DNA from: CAYRWR01 sp964537555
GTDB lineage: Bacteria > Spirochaetota > Brevinematia > Brevinematales > CAYRWR01
Assembly: GCA_964537555.1 (NCBI GenBank)
Contig: CAZIAD010000080.1
Coordinates: 1-9,342 of the forward strand
Direction of reading: 5' to 3'
Length of the DNA: 9,342 nucleotides
Made by a program: the position numbers and the translations under genes. Positions 1 to 5,910 of the stretch are shown one piece after another. The first letter of the stretch is position 1. The number at the start of each line of letters is the position of its first letter. The notes under the pieces were generated by a model. The model saw only the letters and a program-made list of their open reading frames with translations, was not told where the DNA came from and did not search any database.

Positions 1-1
1 C

Positions 2-358
2 CTGGATTTCCTGCGGCCCGACGGCAAGAGCGAGGCGTTTCCGTTCGACGAGCAGGCGGTCGCTGGGCGCGACAGCAACATGTACGTGATGGAGCATGCG
101 GATTTCCTCTCGGGGCTGCTGAGCGGTGACCTGCTGGAGGAGGGCGAGCAGGTGGCGATGGCTACGGCGACGGGTCTCCTCGGCACATTGGCGGCGTATT
201 CGGGGCAGATGGTGAGGATGTCCGACCTGCTGACCAACGCGGAGTCGCCGTTCTACAACATGAACCATCCGGTGAAGGCGGAGGACTTCGAGGGCGGCAG
301 CGTCACGATGCCTGACGAGGGCAAACCCGCTGTGCCGGGGCAGCCGGAGAAGAGCTAG
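2..358 (+). CDS. Gfo/Idh/MocA-family oxidoreductase, C-terminal end (partial)
   Basis: The frame is open from the window edge (codons from base 2) to a TAG at 356-358, so only the last 118 residues of a longer protein are present. The stretch EHADFLSGLLSG, then an EGEQVAMATATG helix and AAYSGQMVRMSDLL, matches the C-terminal end of Gfo/Idh/MocA-type NAD(P)-dependent sugar or inositol dehydrogenases. In such proteins this part belongs to the substrate-binding alpha/beta domain, and the NAD-binding Rossmann half would lie upstream of the window. The substrate cannot be told. An internal ATG at 80 is not a likely start because homologous-looking sequence precedes it. Codons are very GC-rich, unlike everything after position 745. 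The gene converges with the pseudouridine synthase fragment, with a hairpin between the two stops. The family call is by recognition of the tail only. Confidence 0.62.
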   Translation: MDFLRPDGKSEAFPFDEQAVAGRDSNMYVMEHADFLSGLLSGDLLEEGEQVAMATATGLLGTLAAYSGQMVRMSDLLTNAESPFYNMNHPVKAEDFEGGSVTMPDEGKPAVPGQPEKS

Positions 359-368
359 GCAGGGAAAG

Positions 369-398
369 GCTGGGGGCGGTCTGCGGAACGCCTCCAGC
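369..398. terminator. Bidirectional hairpin between two convergent genes
   Basis: The arm gctgggggcg (369-378) pairs with cgcctccagc (389-398) over ten base pairs, one of them a G-U wobble, around a ten-base loop. It fills the gap between the TAG at 356-358 (+) and the TAA at 399-401 (-). There is no long T tract on either side, so it is a hairpin terminator of the GC-rich, weak-tail kind. Confidence 0.55.
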
Positions 399-740
399 TT
401 ATCGGCGACGGTCTTTCGGGGCGGGACTCTTCCGTGTGTCGGCAGGAGGGGCCGCGAGCGGCTTTTTGAGGGCGCGGACTTCCATTTCGGTGAGTTCGCG
501 CCAGTCGCCGGGCTGCATGTTGCAGATTTTGAGGGGGCCGATGCGCACGCGGGTGAGGCTGAGGACGACGAAACCGGCCAGAGAGCACATTTTGCGGATC
601 TGGCGGTTGCGGCCTTCGGCGAGGGTGAAGGCGATTTTGTGCGTGTGGTCTTTGCCGATCTTGAGGATCTCGACTTCGACGGGTTGGATGATGTAGCCGT
701 CGATCTCCATGCGCGAGCGGAGCAGGTCGAGTTTGCGGTA
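399..740 (-). pseudogene. RsuA/RluB-family rRNA pseudouridine synthase, N-terminally truncated at the junction
   Basis: This encodes the C-terminal part of a 16S/23S rRNA pseudouridine synthase of the RsuA/RluB/RluE/RluF family, which isomerises a uridine in ribosomal RNA. The conserved block EGRNRQIRKM, followed by LTRVRIGPL and PGDWRELT, is the family's diagnostic C-terminal signature. The first ATG in frame (708-710) is internal, because the preceding codons (YRKLDLLRSR) read as a normal continuation of the family. The S4 RNA-binding domain and the GRLD-type catalytic aspartate motif are missing. Reading upstream, the GC-rich codons stop at about 740, where AT-rich DNA and the ribosome site of another gene begin. 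The protein ends in a basic, proline-containing tail (KSPAPKDRRR). It may be a real gene cut by an assembly join rather than a pseudogene in the cell. Confidence 0.75.
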
Positions 741-752
741 ATAATATTTCTG
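738..752. other. Composition and gene-content junction
   Basis: Within these few bases the sequence changes from GC-rich coding DNA of a truncated pseudouridine synthase (-) to AT-rich DNA that leads straight into the ribosome site of a lipoprotein gene (+). No inverted repeat, duplication, tRNA or integrase-like sequence is visible here. No promoter for the lipoprotein fits between the junction and its start. The exact break point cannot be set better than about 738-752. Confidence 0.7.
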
Positions 753-764
753 TAGGAGGAAAAA

Positions 765-1481
765 ATGAAAAAAGTGTTATGCTTAAGTGTTTTTGTTGTA
801 TTGGTGCTGACAGGATGTGAATCCATCGCGGATATTTTTAGTGGATCAGGAAATGCCAGTGTTAGTATCCAATTGGATAATGGCTCATCAGCTCAGACTA
901 TGGCAGTGATTGACATACAGTCATCTGCTATTACTCAGGCATCTGTGACATTGGTAAATCTGGAAACAGCTTCTCAGCTGGAATTTTTATGGAGGCCCTC
1001 ACTGGTCACCAGCCATGAATTTCCCGGGCTGAACCAGGGAAATTATTGTGTAATAGTCAATGAATGGGATGATAGAGCCTACCAGAGCTGCAGCTCCAAC
1101 AGTTTTTATTTGAATCGAGGGCAAAATTATTATTTAAACATCGCACTGGGCCAGAATGTGATCGTTAATTCTACAAATAAGACCATACCGCCTCTCCATA
1201 ACACAAATTACTATACTAACACACCCCCACCTTTATTTAGTTTCCCTTACACTAACAACAACTATCTAAACACTGTTCAGTACCGCACATACTCCGGAGG
1301 CGACACTTACATGGTTGAAAACTGGACCAGTAGAGGCCAGAGGGCTTTATTAATTCAAAATCCCGATTTTATCCCTTTGTATCTGAGTAATTCTATACTC
1401 ATTGTGAGCGGGACAGCAATCTTTACCAGTCAGTGGAGCGGCGACATATTGATAAAGAGCTTCACAATATCTACGAATTAA
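765..1481 (+). CDS. Predicted lipoprotein with an Ig-like/regulatory-type beta domain
   Basis: This is a 238-residue protein of unknown function. The start is fixed by AGGAGG at 754-759 five bases before ATG. The N-terminus (MKK, then a hydrophobic stretch) ends in the lipobox LTGC, with Cys18 as the lipid-carrying residue; Glu19 follows, which suits an outer-membrane lipoprotein by E. coli rules. Residues about 30-135 (VSIQLDN, ASVTLVNLET, FPGLNQGNY, FYLNRGQNYYLNI) read like a small beta sandwich of the carboxypeptidase-regulatory/PEGA kind (inference). Cys95 and Cys109 in it could form a disulfide. Residues about 135-175 are rich in Asn, Thr, Tyr and Pro, probably an extended linker, before a second C-terminal beta-rich part. 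The gene is more AT-rich than its neighbours. Its promoter is not visible because the sequence changes character just upstream. Confidence 0.85.
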   Translation: MKKVLCLSVFVVLVLTGCESIADIFSGSGNASVSIQLDNGSSAQTMAVIDIQSSAITQASVTLVNLETASQLEFLWRPSLVTSHEFPGLNQGNYCVIVNEWDDRAYQSCSSNSFYLNRGQNYYLNIALGQNVIVNSTNKTIPPLHNTNYYTNTPPPLFSFPYTNNNYLNTVQYRTYSGGDTYMVENWTSRGQRALLIQNPDFIPLYLSNSILIVSGTAIFTSQWSGDILIKSFTISTN

Positions 1482-1503
1482 ATCGAATTACCCTGGCACA
1501 AAA

Positions 1504-1531
1504 AAAAGAGCACTCAAATGAGTGCTCTTTT
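1504..1531. terminator. Bidirectional intrinsic terminator
   Basis: The arm aaaagagcactc (1504-1515) pairs perfectly with gagtgctctttt (1520-1531) over a four-base AAAT loop. An A run precedes it and a T run follows it, so it works as an intrinsic terminator in both directions. It lies between the stop of the lipoprotein (1481) and the stop of purE (1553). Confidence 0.93.
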
Positions 1532-1552
1532 ACTTTAAACAGAAGATAATCT

Positions 1553-2065
1553 CTACTTGCCGTAATTCTCCCAGCCTTCCTGCTGGAGCTTTTTGTCTTT
1601 ATCCATCACGGTCTGGGACTGCTTGAGGCGGAATTCCATGAGCTTTTTGGCAATATCCTTATTGCTCAGGGCCAGTATGGATGCAGTGAGCAGAGCGGCG
1701 TTTTTAGCCCCCGCTTTACCTTTACCCATCACCCCTACCGGGATCCCAGGGGGCATCTCTATCATGGACAGCAGGCTGTCCAGGCCGGCAAAATCCGGTG
1801 AGGACAGGGGTATACCCAGCACAGGCAGGATAGTATGAGCCGCAATGACCCCGGCCAGGTGGGCCGACATACCGGCAGCGGCCAGGATGACCTTTCCTCC
1901 CTGTTTCTCAAAAGAATTCACGATCTCCACCGTCTTGGCGGGCGTACGGTGGGCTGAGGAAAACCTGACCTCTACCTCTATATCAAAGTCCTTGAGGATC
2001 TGCAAGCCGGGCTGCAGCAGAGGCAGGTCGGAATCACTTCCCATAATGACTAATACTTGTTTCAT
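1553..2065 (-). CDS. purE: N5-carboxyaminoimidazole ribonucleotide mutase (class I PurE)
   Basis: PurE carries out the carboxyaminoimidazole ribonucleotide mutase step of purine synthesis (N5-CAIR to CAIR) in the cytosol. The 170-residue length is normal for class I. Motifs seen in order: MGSDSDLP at residues 8-15 (phosphate-binding loop), SAHRTP at about 37-42 (with the catalytic-region histidine), AAAGMSAHLAGV at about 62-73, then GLDSLLSMIEMPPGIPVG and AGAKNAALL. The 'GMSAHLAG' wording differs from the E. coli 'GGAAHLPG' but keeps the histidine and the loop pattern of class I rather than the shorter class II (AIR carboxylase) type. The ATG at 2063-2065 directly follows the TAG of the receiver-DHp gene, so translation is probably coupled, and a GGAG ribosome site lies inside that gene's last codons. 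No purK lies next to it in the window. Confidence 0.95.
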   Translation of the reverse strand: MKQVLVIMGSDSDLPLLQPGLQILKDFDIEVEVRFSSAHRTPAKTVEIVNSFEKQGGKVILAAAGMSAHLAGVIAAHTILPVLGIPLSSPDFAGLDSLLSMIEMPPGIPVGVMGKGKAGAKNAALLTASILALSNKDIAKKLMEFRLKQSQTVMDKDKKLQQEGWENYGK

Positions 2066-2731
2066 CTAATTCTCCAGGTCTACTATATTTATATCTTTCA
2101 GATAATGCTTGGCTTTATAGTTTTTGAGTCTCTCTACGTTTTTCACCATTTCGGCGATCTTTTCACCCGCTTCCACCATCAGATCGATCAGCTCCATGAG
2201 CTCCTGGTCATCCTGGTATTCTTTGCGTTTCATCTGCAGCATCTGGCTGGCTCCCAGGAGTGTGGTCAGGGGCTGATTAAAATGATGGGCTATGGATGCA
2301 CCCATCTCGCTTACGGTATTATCCTGGATGAGACGCTCCATTTCCTCCTGCTGCGCTTTAAACCGCAATACATTTTCCAGACGTACTAACAGCTGCATCT
2401 TATTGACCGGTTTGTTGATAAATTCCCTGGCCCCGGCCATATATGCGGCCTGCTGAGCCTCAATATCGTCAGATCCAGTGACCACGATGACGGGTATATT
2501 TTTAGTCTGAGGATTTTTGACTATCTCGCGGGTGAGCTCGATACCATTGGCGTCGGGCAGATAGATATCCATGAGAATCACATCTGGTTTGAATGCCTGT
2601 GCAGCTTGCTTCAGGCAGCTGCCTTCCTGGCATATCTGGACTATAAATTTCTGCTCAGACAGCATAGCCTTATAGGCTTCCTGGTAGATCTTGGCATCTT
2701 CTACCACAAGGATCTTGAACTGGATCACCAC
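2066..2731 (-). CDS. Response-regulator receiver fused to a histidine (DHp-like) domain, no ATPase domain
   Basis: This is a 221-residue signalling protein. Residues 1-125 are a full receiver domain: acidic pair Glu11/Asp12, phospho-acceptor Asp55 in MDIYLPD, Thr85 in VVTGSDD and Lys107 in NKPV. A coiled linker (about 124-140) leads to a histidine-kinase dimerisation helix with SIAHHFNQPLT; His149 aligns with the phospho-histidine of the common 'AHEINQP' box. A second helix (about 174-205) completes the two-helix hairpin. The protein then ends after about 16 residues, so the HATPase catalytic domain (N, G1, G2 boxes) is absent and it cannot autophosphorylate in the usual way. It may act as a phosphotransfer or scaffold protein (inference). 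The start is GTG at 2731 or the adjacent GTG at 2728; an AAGGGG ribosome site precedes both. The stop abuts the purE start. Confidence 0.88.
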   Translation of the reverse strand: MVIQFKILVVEDAKIYQEAYKAMLSEQKFIVQICQEGSCLKQAAQAFKPDVILMDIYLPDANGIELTREIVKNPQTKNIPVIVVTGSDDIEAQQAAYMAGAREFINKPVNKMQLLVRLENVLRFKAQQEEMERLIQDNTVSEMGASIAHHFNQPLTTLLGASQMLQMKRKEYQDDQELMELIDLMVEAGEKIAEMVKNVERLKNYKAKHYLKDINIVDLEN

Positions 2732-2755
2732 CGGCCCCTTACCACTATTTAATAT

Positions 2756-2784
2756 ATTATAGGTGGTGCCTGAAAAAAATTCCA
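2756..2784 (-). promoter_or_regulatory. Possible promoter for the receiver-DHp gene and purE
   Basis: On the minus strand a perfect TATAAT (2756-2761) lies 17 bases from a weak -35 match, TGGAAT (2779-2784). A short inverted repeat, ACCAC (2741-2745) and GTGGT (2763-2767), brackets the -10 region and could be an operator. The weak -35 leaves open that the gene is read only from the amidase upstream. Confidence 0.35.
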
Positions 2785-2792
2785 GTTCTTTT

Positions 2793-3560
2793 TTATATCG
2801 ATTTCCCCGGCCCTTCCTGAATCAGTTTTCCCAGGTCAAATTCCGCCACCAGGGCAAACTCATTGTCGAAATAGCAGGAATTGGAAAAATGTGCAGGACT
2901 GGTCATCTCTACATCCACCCCATGAAAATTATCACGGTAAAAGGGGTCATGCAGCTCCAGTTTTGGATTGAGTTTTTGAAACAGTTTTTCAAATCCCTTG
3001 CCTTTCTTCTCCAGCTCCTTGCGCAGATGTTCATAGATCACTCTCAGTCCTACGGAACACACCTTTCGGGTACGGCCCAGGTCCATCCAGCTCACGATAC
3101 GGGTCTGGGGATAGCCCAGGATCCGGTTAATGAGGATATTGACGAGCTGCCCATAGTCATATTCTGTCCCATACATCTGTGCAACCGCTTCTTTCATGAT
3201 ATCTATGTCGTTTTTTTTCAGTTTCCTTTTAGTAAATCTCCACACTGTGAGTTTCTCCAGGCACAGGTCCCTCACTTTTATCATATCGGCATGGGGAGGC
3301 TGCACCGAAAACAGGGCCGCCTCTCCAAAGTACATCACACAGTGGCCTTCATTCCACCGTGAATCAGGCCCGAACAGTCTTTTCTGATGATTACAGATCG
3401 CCTGGTTGCCTATCTTAATGGCAAAGTTATACCAGTGGTGGGCATTGGCCCCGATATTGATGATATCCCCTGCTTTCAGATAGGGCAGTATGGCCTGTAC
3501 AGCCTTCTCGGTAGCTTCATAATCCAGATAGTGTTTAGACATTACCCTGACATCACCCAT
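2793..3560 (-). CDS. Permuted papain-like (YiiX/DUF830-type, NlpC/P60 superfamily) amidase or peptidase
   Basis: I read this as a 255-residue cysteine amidase/peptidase of the circularly permuted papain-like group (YiiX/YaeF, NlpC/P60 superfamily). Seen in order: LKAGDIINIG (about 28-37), which matches the 'pGDii' opening; NEGHCVMYFGEA, with a candidate catalytic His73 and Glu80; YDYGQL (134-139); and RKVCSVGLRVIYEHL, with candidate nucleophile Cys168 at the start of a helix. The near-C-terminal 'TSPAHFSNS' resembles the 'TP.dl..s' of that family. I chose the start at 3558-3560 because AGGAGG lies five bases upstream; an in-frame ATG at 3632 has no such site and reaches into the facing promoter. 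There is no signal peptide, so a cytosolic place is likely. The substrate is unknown. It is the first gene of the leftward cluster and divergent from the small-protein cassette. Confidence 0.72.
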   Translation of the reverse strand: MGDVRVMSKHYLDYEATEKAVQAILPYLKAGDIINIGANAHHWYNFAIKIGNQAICNHQKRLFGPDSRWNEGHCVMYFGEAALFSVQPPHADMIKVRDLCLEKLTVWRFTKRKLKKNDIDIMKEAVAQMYGTEYDYGQLVNILINRILGYPQTRIVSWMDLGRTRKVCSVGLRVIYEHLRKELEKKGKGFEKLFQKLNPKLELHDPFYRDNFHGVDVEMTSPAHFSNSCYFDNEFALVAEFDLGKLIQEGPGKSI

Positions 3561-3625
3561 GCTAGCCTCCTGAAAAAGGGAAAAAGTCAAGAGCTGTATC
3601 GGCACACAATACTTTAAAACTTTAG

Positions 3626-3654
3626 TTGACATCGAAAATAAAGCGGAGTATACT
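3626..3654 (+). promoter_or_regulatory. Near-perfect sigma-70-type promoter of the small-protein cassette
   Basis: TTGACA (3626-3631) is separated by exactly 17 bases from TATACT (3649-3654), giving a start of transcription near 3661 and a leader of about 30 bases before the ATG at 3693. This is the strongest promoter in the window by match to consensus. Confidence 0.9.
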
Positions 3655-3692
3655 ATATTGTAAGAGGGGAAAAAACTTCAGGGAGGAAAATT

Positions 3693-3896
3693 ATGCCGGT
3701 AATGGGAATAACGGATCATCCCAGCTACGAAAATCTGAACAATAATGTCATGACTGAGCTGGCCAATAAAGTAGAGATCGGTATAAGCAAGGGTTTTACC
3801 CGCACACCCAAGGTCAATGATAAGACCGGGGTGCCCCACGAGAGTAATCCCTTAAATGAAATAATGACAGGAGCTGCTGTAGACATCACCGTATAG
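3693..3896 (+). CDS. Small unrecognised protein (67 residues), first gene of a two-gene cassette
   Basis: I do not recognise this protein. It has a very clear translation start, GGGAGG at 3681-3686 six bases before ATG, behind a consensus promoter. The 67-residue product starts MPVMGITDHPSYENL. It has no cysteine, no signal peptide and no membrane segment, is mixed in charge and has several Asn. A stretch around residues 18-32 (NVMTELANKVEIGI) may form a helix. It ends in GAAVDITV, a hydrophobic tail much like the HEIDIIV end of the next protein. The stop codon overlaps the ribosome site of the next gene (TAGGAGG), so the two are made together. The opposite strand also has an open frame here (3725-3973), but it has no good start. 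The gene is real by its signals, but its function is not known. Confidence 0.78.
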   Translation: MPVMGITDHPSYENLNNNVMTELANKVEIGISKGFTRTPKVNDKTGVPHESNPLNEIMTGAAVDITV

Positions 3897-3906
3897 GAGG
3901 CATCCC

Positions 3907-4077
3907 GTGAATGGAATATCGCCTCACATGTACATAAGTGAAGTCCAGACCGCACTATCCATGTATGCCGCATCCCAGATGCCCCGGCTGGCCGAGAGCT
4001 TCCAGGAAAATCAGCAAACCGACACCCAAATCAGGGATACCCTGATCGGTTATCACGAAATAGATATCATCGTTTAA
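3907..4077 (+). CDS. Small unrecognised protein (56 residues), second gene of the cassette, GTG start
   Basis: This is a 56-residue product read from GTG at 3907-3909 to TAA at 4075-4077. AGGAGG at 3895-3900 lies six bases before the GTG and overlaps the stop of the gene before it. The next in-frame ATG (codon 8, 3928-3930) has no ribosome site. The sequence VNGISPHMYISEVQTALSM looks like an amphipathic helix, and it is followed by a Gln-rich polar middle (FQENQQTDTQ). It ends in IGYHEIDIIV, close in pattern to the end of the first small protein (GAAVDITV), which suggests a shared C-terminal role or distant common descent (inference). There is no signal peptide, membrane segment or cysteine. 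I see no match to a known family; a loose likeness to small motility-associated proteins was not convincing. Confidence 0.78.
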   Translation: MNGISPHMYISEVQTALSMYAASQMPRLAESFQENQQTDTQIRDTLIGYHEIDIIV

Positions 4078-4080
4078 ATA

Positions 4081-4109
4081 AAAAGGACTGTCGCAGGGAC
4101 AGTCCTTTT
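4081..4109. terminator. Bidirectional intrinsic terminator of the cassette and of accB
   Basis: The arm aaaaggactgtc (4081-4092) and gacagtcctttt (4098-4109) form a perfect 12-base-pair stem with a five-base loop, starting four bases after the last small-gene stop. The A run on one side and T run on the other make it work for both the rightward cassette and leftward accB, whose stop is at 4129. Confidence 0.94.
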
Positions 4110-4128
4110 ACTTTGCAGCTTTCTTTTT

Positions 4129-4632
4129 TTAAGATTTTTCTACAATGAACATCACTTCATTGTTAAGCACAGAATCTCCATTTCCCTTGAGGATCTGGAC
4201 GATCTTACCTTTGGCATCCGCCTTGATCTCATTCATGACCTTCATGGCCTCTACGATACATACTGTGGTATCGGGAGAGACAGTATCGCCTACTTTTACA
4301 AAGGCGCTGGCTTCCGGGCTGGCCGCTTCGTAAAATGTACCGATCACAGGACTTACGATCTTGTGATACTTTGCAGCATCATCATACTGTCCCGCAGCCG
4401 GGGCGGCGGGGGCAGCTGCAGCTACTGGAGCAGCAGCCGGTGCGGCAGCCACAGGGGCTGCAGCTACAGGAGCGGCAATGGTCTGTACCTGTACTGCCTG
4501 TTTCTTACGGGATATCCGCATATAAAATTTTTCCGGTTCTTCCAGTTCGATCTCTTCGATGTTGGTCTCATTGAACAGATTTTTCACTTCACGCAGCACA
4601 CTTGAGTCTACGCCTAAAATCTCTTTAGCCAT
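4129..4632 (-). CDS. accB: Biotin carboxyl carrier protein of acetyl-CoA carboxylase
   Basis: AccB carries the biotin that shuttles carboxyl groups between biotin carboxylase and carboxyltransferase in the first step of fatty acid synthesis. Length (167 residues) and layout are typical: an N-terminal helix-rich part (1-50), a flexible Ala/Pro linker (about 53-80), and a C-terminal biotinyl domain. EAMKVMNEI places the biotin on Lys131. SPVIGTFYEAASPEASAF (about 94-111) contains the 'thumb' region typical of acetyl-CoA carboxylase BCCPs. Start: GGAGGT seven bases before ATG. It follows the aminotransferase after a gap of 29 bases, with no terminator between, so the two share a transcript. The usual partner accC is not next to it; a terminator and convergent genes follow instead. 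A decarboxylase or other carboxylase carrier is possible but less likely given the thumb. Confidence 0.94.
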   Translation of the reverse strand: MAKEILGVDSSVLREVKNLFNETNIEEIELEEPEKFYMRISRKKQAVQVQTIAAPVAAAPVAAAPAAAPVAAAAPAAPAAGQYDDAAKYHKIVSPVIGTFYEAASPEASAFVKVGDTVSPDTTVCIVEAMKVMNEIKADAKGKIVQILKGNGDSVLNNEVMFIVEKS

Positions 4633-4661
4633 ATTATTTACCTCCGATCATTCTCTCTTAT

Positions 4662-5852
4662 TTACTTTTCCAGGATCGCATTGAGCCTTTTCAGGGCCTC
4701 CTGCATACGCGGCACGGGCTGGGTAAAGGAGATACGCACATGTCCCTCCATGCCGAATGCAGACCCCGGCACCATTGACACATGCCCCTTGTCCAGTACC
4801 GCCTCTACAAATTCCTGTGAATTATTAGGGACCACACCCCCTACCCCGTTACCCAGGTAATACTGTATATTGGGATAGACATAAAATGCCCCCTCCGGCC
4901 TGTGACAGCGCATCCCGTGTATATCATTGAGGGCATTTACTATAAATTCTCTTCTTTCTTTAAATTCAGCCACCATGTTTTCCAGGGCTTTATAAGGCTG
5001 CTGCTGCAGGGCTTCGATACAGGCCAGCTGGGCTATGGTATTCACATTGGATGCACTGTGGCTCTGCAGGCTGATCATGGCTTTTATTACATCTGCATCC
5101 CCGGCCGCATAACCTACTCTCCAGCCCGGGATACTAAAGGACTTGGAAAATCCATTTACCGTGATGGTCTGTGCGGCTATTTTAGGAGAGAGGGAGGCTA
5201 TACTCACATGCTCCTGGTCATAGCTAAAGGGCTCATAGATCTCATCAGAGATAATAAACAGGCCTTTGGCTACGGCCAGCTCCCCGATACGGCGCAGCTC
5301 CTCTTCACTAAAGCTGGCTCCGGCCGGATTGGAGGGATAGTTCAGTATTATCCCTTTGACCCGGGCAGTGATATGGCCTTCCAGCTCATCCAGGTCAGGT
5401 TTAAATCCTTCGTCTTCACTGGTCTTTATGATCTTGGGCAGTCCGCCCGCCAGTTTGATCTGCTCGGGGTAGGACACCCAATAGGGCGCAAACAGGATCA
5501 CTTCATCATCCGGATTGATGAGGCTGCGCAGAGCCGCATAGATGGCAAATTTTGCCCCCGGTGTGATGATGACGTTTTCCCTCTGAGTGGGAATATTATT
5601 CTGATTACTCAGTTTTTGGGCCACCAGGTCCCTCAGGGCAGGGATTCCGGCTACCGCTACATATTTATGGTTTCCATCCCGTATGGCATTCAGGGCTGCT
5701 TCGGTCAGCTCATACCCGGGAGCCAGGTCAGGTTCTCCGGCTGACAGGGAGATCACATCTATGCCCTCTGCTATCATCGCTTTTGTCCGGGCCGCTATGG
5801 CCAGGGTAGCGGAAGGAGCGATCTTTTTCACTGCGTATGAGAGGTCCAGCAT
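4662..5852 (-). CDS. Pyridoxal-phosphate aminotransferase, class I (aspartate-type, subgroup Ib)
   Basis: This 396-residue fold-type I aminotransferase is the normal length for bacterial AspB/AspC subgroup I-beta enzymes, which typically move the amino group of aspartate (some also prephenate or aromatic acids) to 2-oxoglutarate. Visible landmarks: SLSAGEPDL (36-43), PGAKFAIYAAL (98-108, cofactor phosphate region), FAPYWVSYPE with Trp125 (ring stacking), NYPSNPAG with Asn175, SDEIYEPF with Asp203 and Tyr206, GFSKSFSIPGWRVGY with Schiff-base Lys237 and phosphate-binding Arg245, and Arg373 in HVRISF for the substrate carboxylate. Start: AGGAG six bases before ATG at 5850-5852, behind a consensus promoter. 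It is the first gene of an operon with accB. NPAG in place of the usual NPTG is a common mild variant. The precise substrate cannot be read from the sequence. Confidence 0.92.
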   Translation of the reverse strand: MLDLSYAVKKIAPSATLAIAARTKAMIAEGIDVISLSAGEPDLAPGYELTEAALNAIRDGNHKYVAVAGIPALRDLVAQKLSNQNNIPTQRENVIITPGAKFAIYAALRSLINPDDEVILFAPYWVSYPEQIKLAGGLPKIIKTSEDEGFKPDLDELEGHITARVKGIILNYPSNPAGASFSEEELRRIGELAVAKGLFIISDEIYEPFSYDQEHVSIASLSPKIAAQTITVNGFSKSFSIPGWRVGYAAGDADVIKAMISLQSHSASNVNTIAQLACIEALQQQPYKALENMVAEFKERREFIVNALNDIHGMRCHRPEGAFYVYPNIQYYLGNGVGGVVPNNSQEFVEAVLDKGHVSMVPGSAFGMEGHVRISFTQPVPRMQEALKRLNAILEK

Positions 5853-5881
5853 GCACAGCTCCTATTTACAGAATTTCACTC

Positions 5882-5910
5882 ATTTTAAAAGGGAAAATAC
5901 TAAGTGTCAA
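5882..5910 (-). promoter_or_regulatory. Sigma-70-type promoter of the aminotransferase-accB operon
   Basis: On the minus strand TTGACA (5905-5910) and TAAAAT (5882-5887) are 17 bases apart. Transcription would begin near 5875, about 23 bases before the aminotransferase ATG, leaving just room for its ribosome site. Confidence 0.82.

Noticed and set aside
436..696. Plus-strand open frame opposite the pseudouridine synthase fragment
   Set aside because: The minus strand carries the unmistakable family signature; long shadow frames are expected in such GC-rich DNA.
2763..3362. Plus-strand open frame opposite the amidase gene
   Set aside because: It has no ribosome site and its translation resembles no protein; the minus-strand frame has motifs and a clear start.
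3561..3625. Minus-strand promoter for the amidase (TTGACT near 3588-3593)
   Set aside because: The matching -10 position would fall on the ribosome site, and other -10 candidates upstream lack a -35, so no promoter is claimed.
3725..3973. Open frame on the minus strand across the small-protein cassette
   Set aside because: It has no ribosome site, lies opposite two plus-strand genes that have promoter, ribosome sites and terminator, and its product has no recognisable features.
4400..4480. Repetitive GC-rich stretch that might be a tandem repeat
   Set aside because: It is the Ala/Pro linker of the biotin carrier protein coded by alternating Ala and Pro codons; it is not a perfect tandem array.
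4902..5744. Long plus-strand open frame inside the aminotransferase gene
   Set aside because: The minus-strand protein is a full-length aminotransferase with every catalytic residue; the opposing frame is a by-product of its codon pattern.
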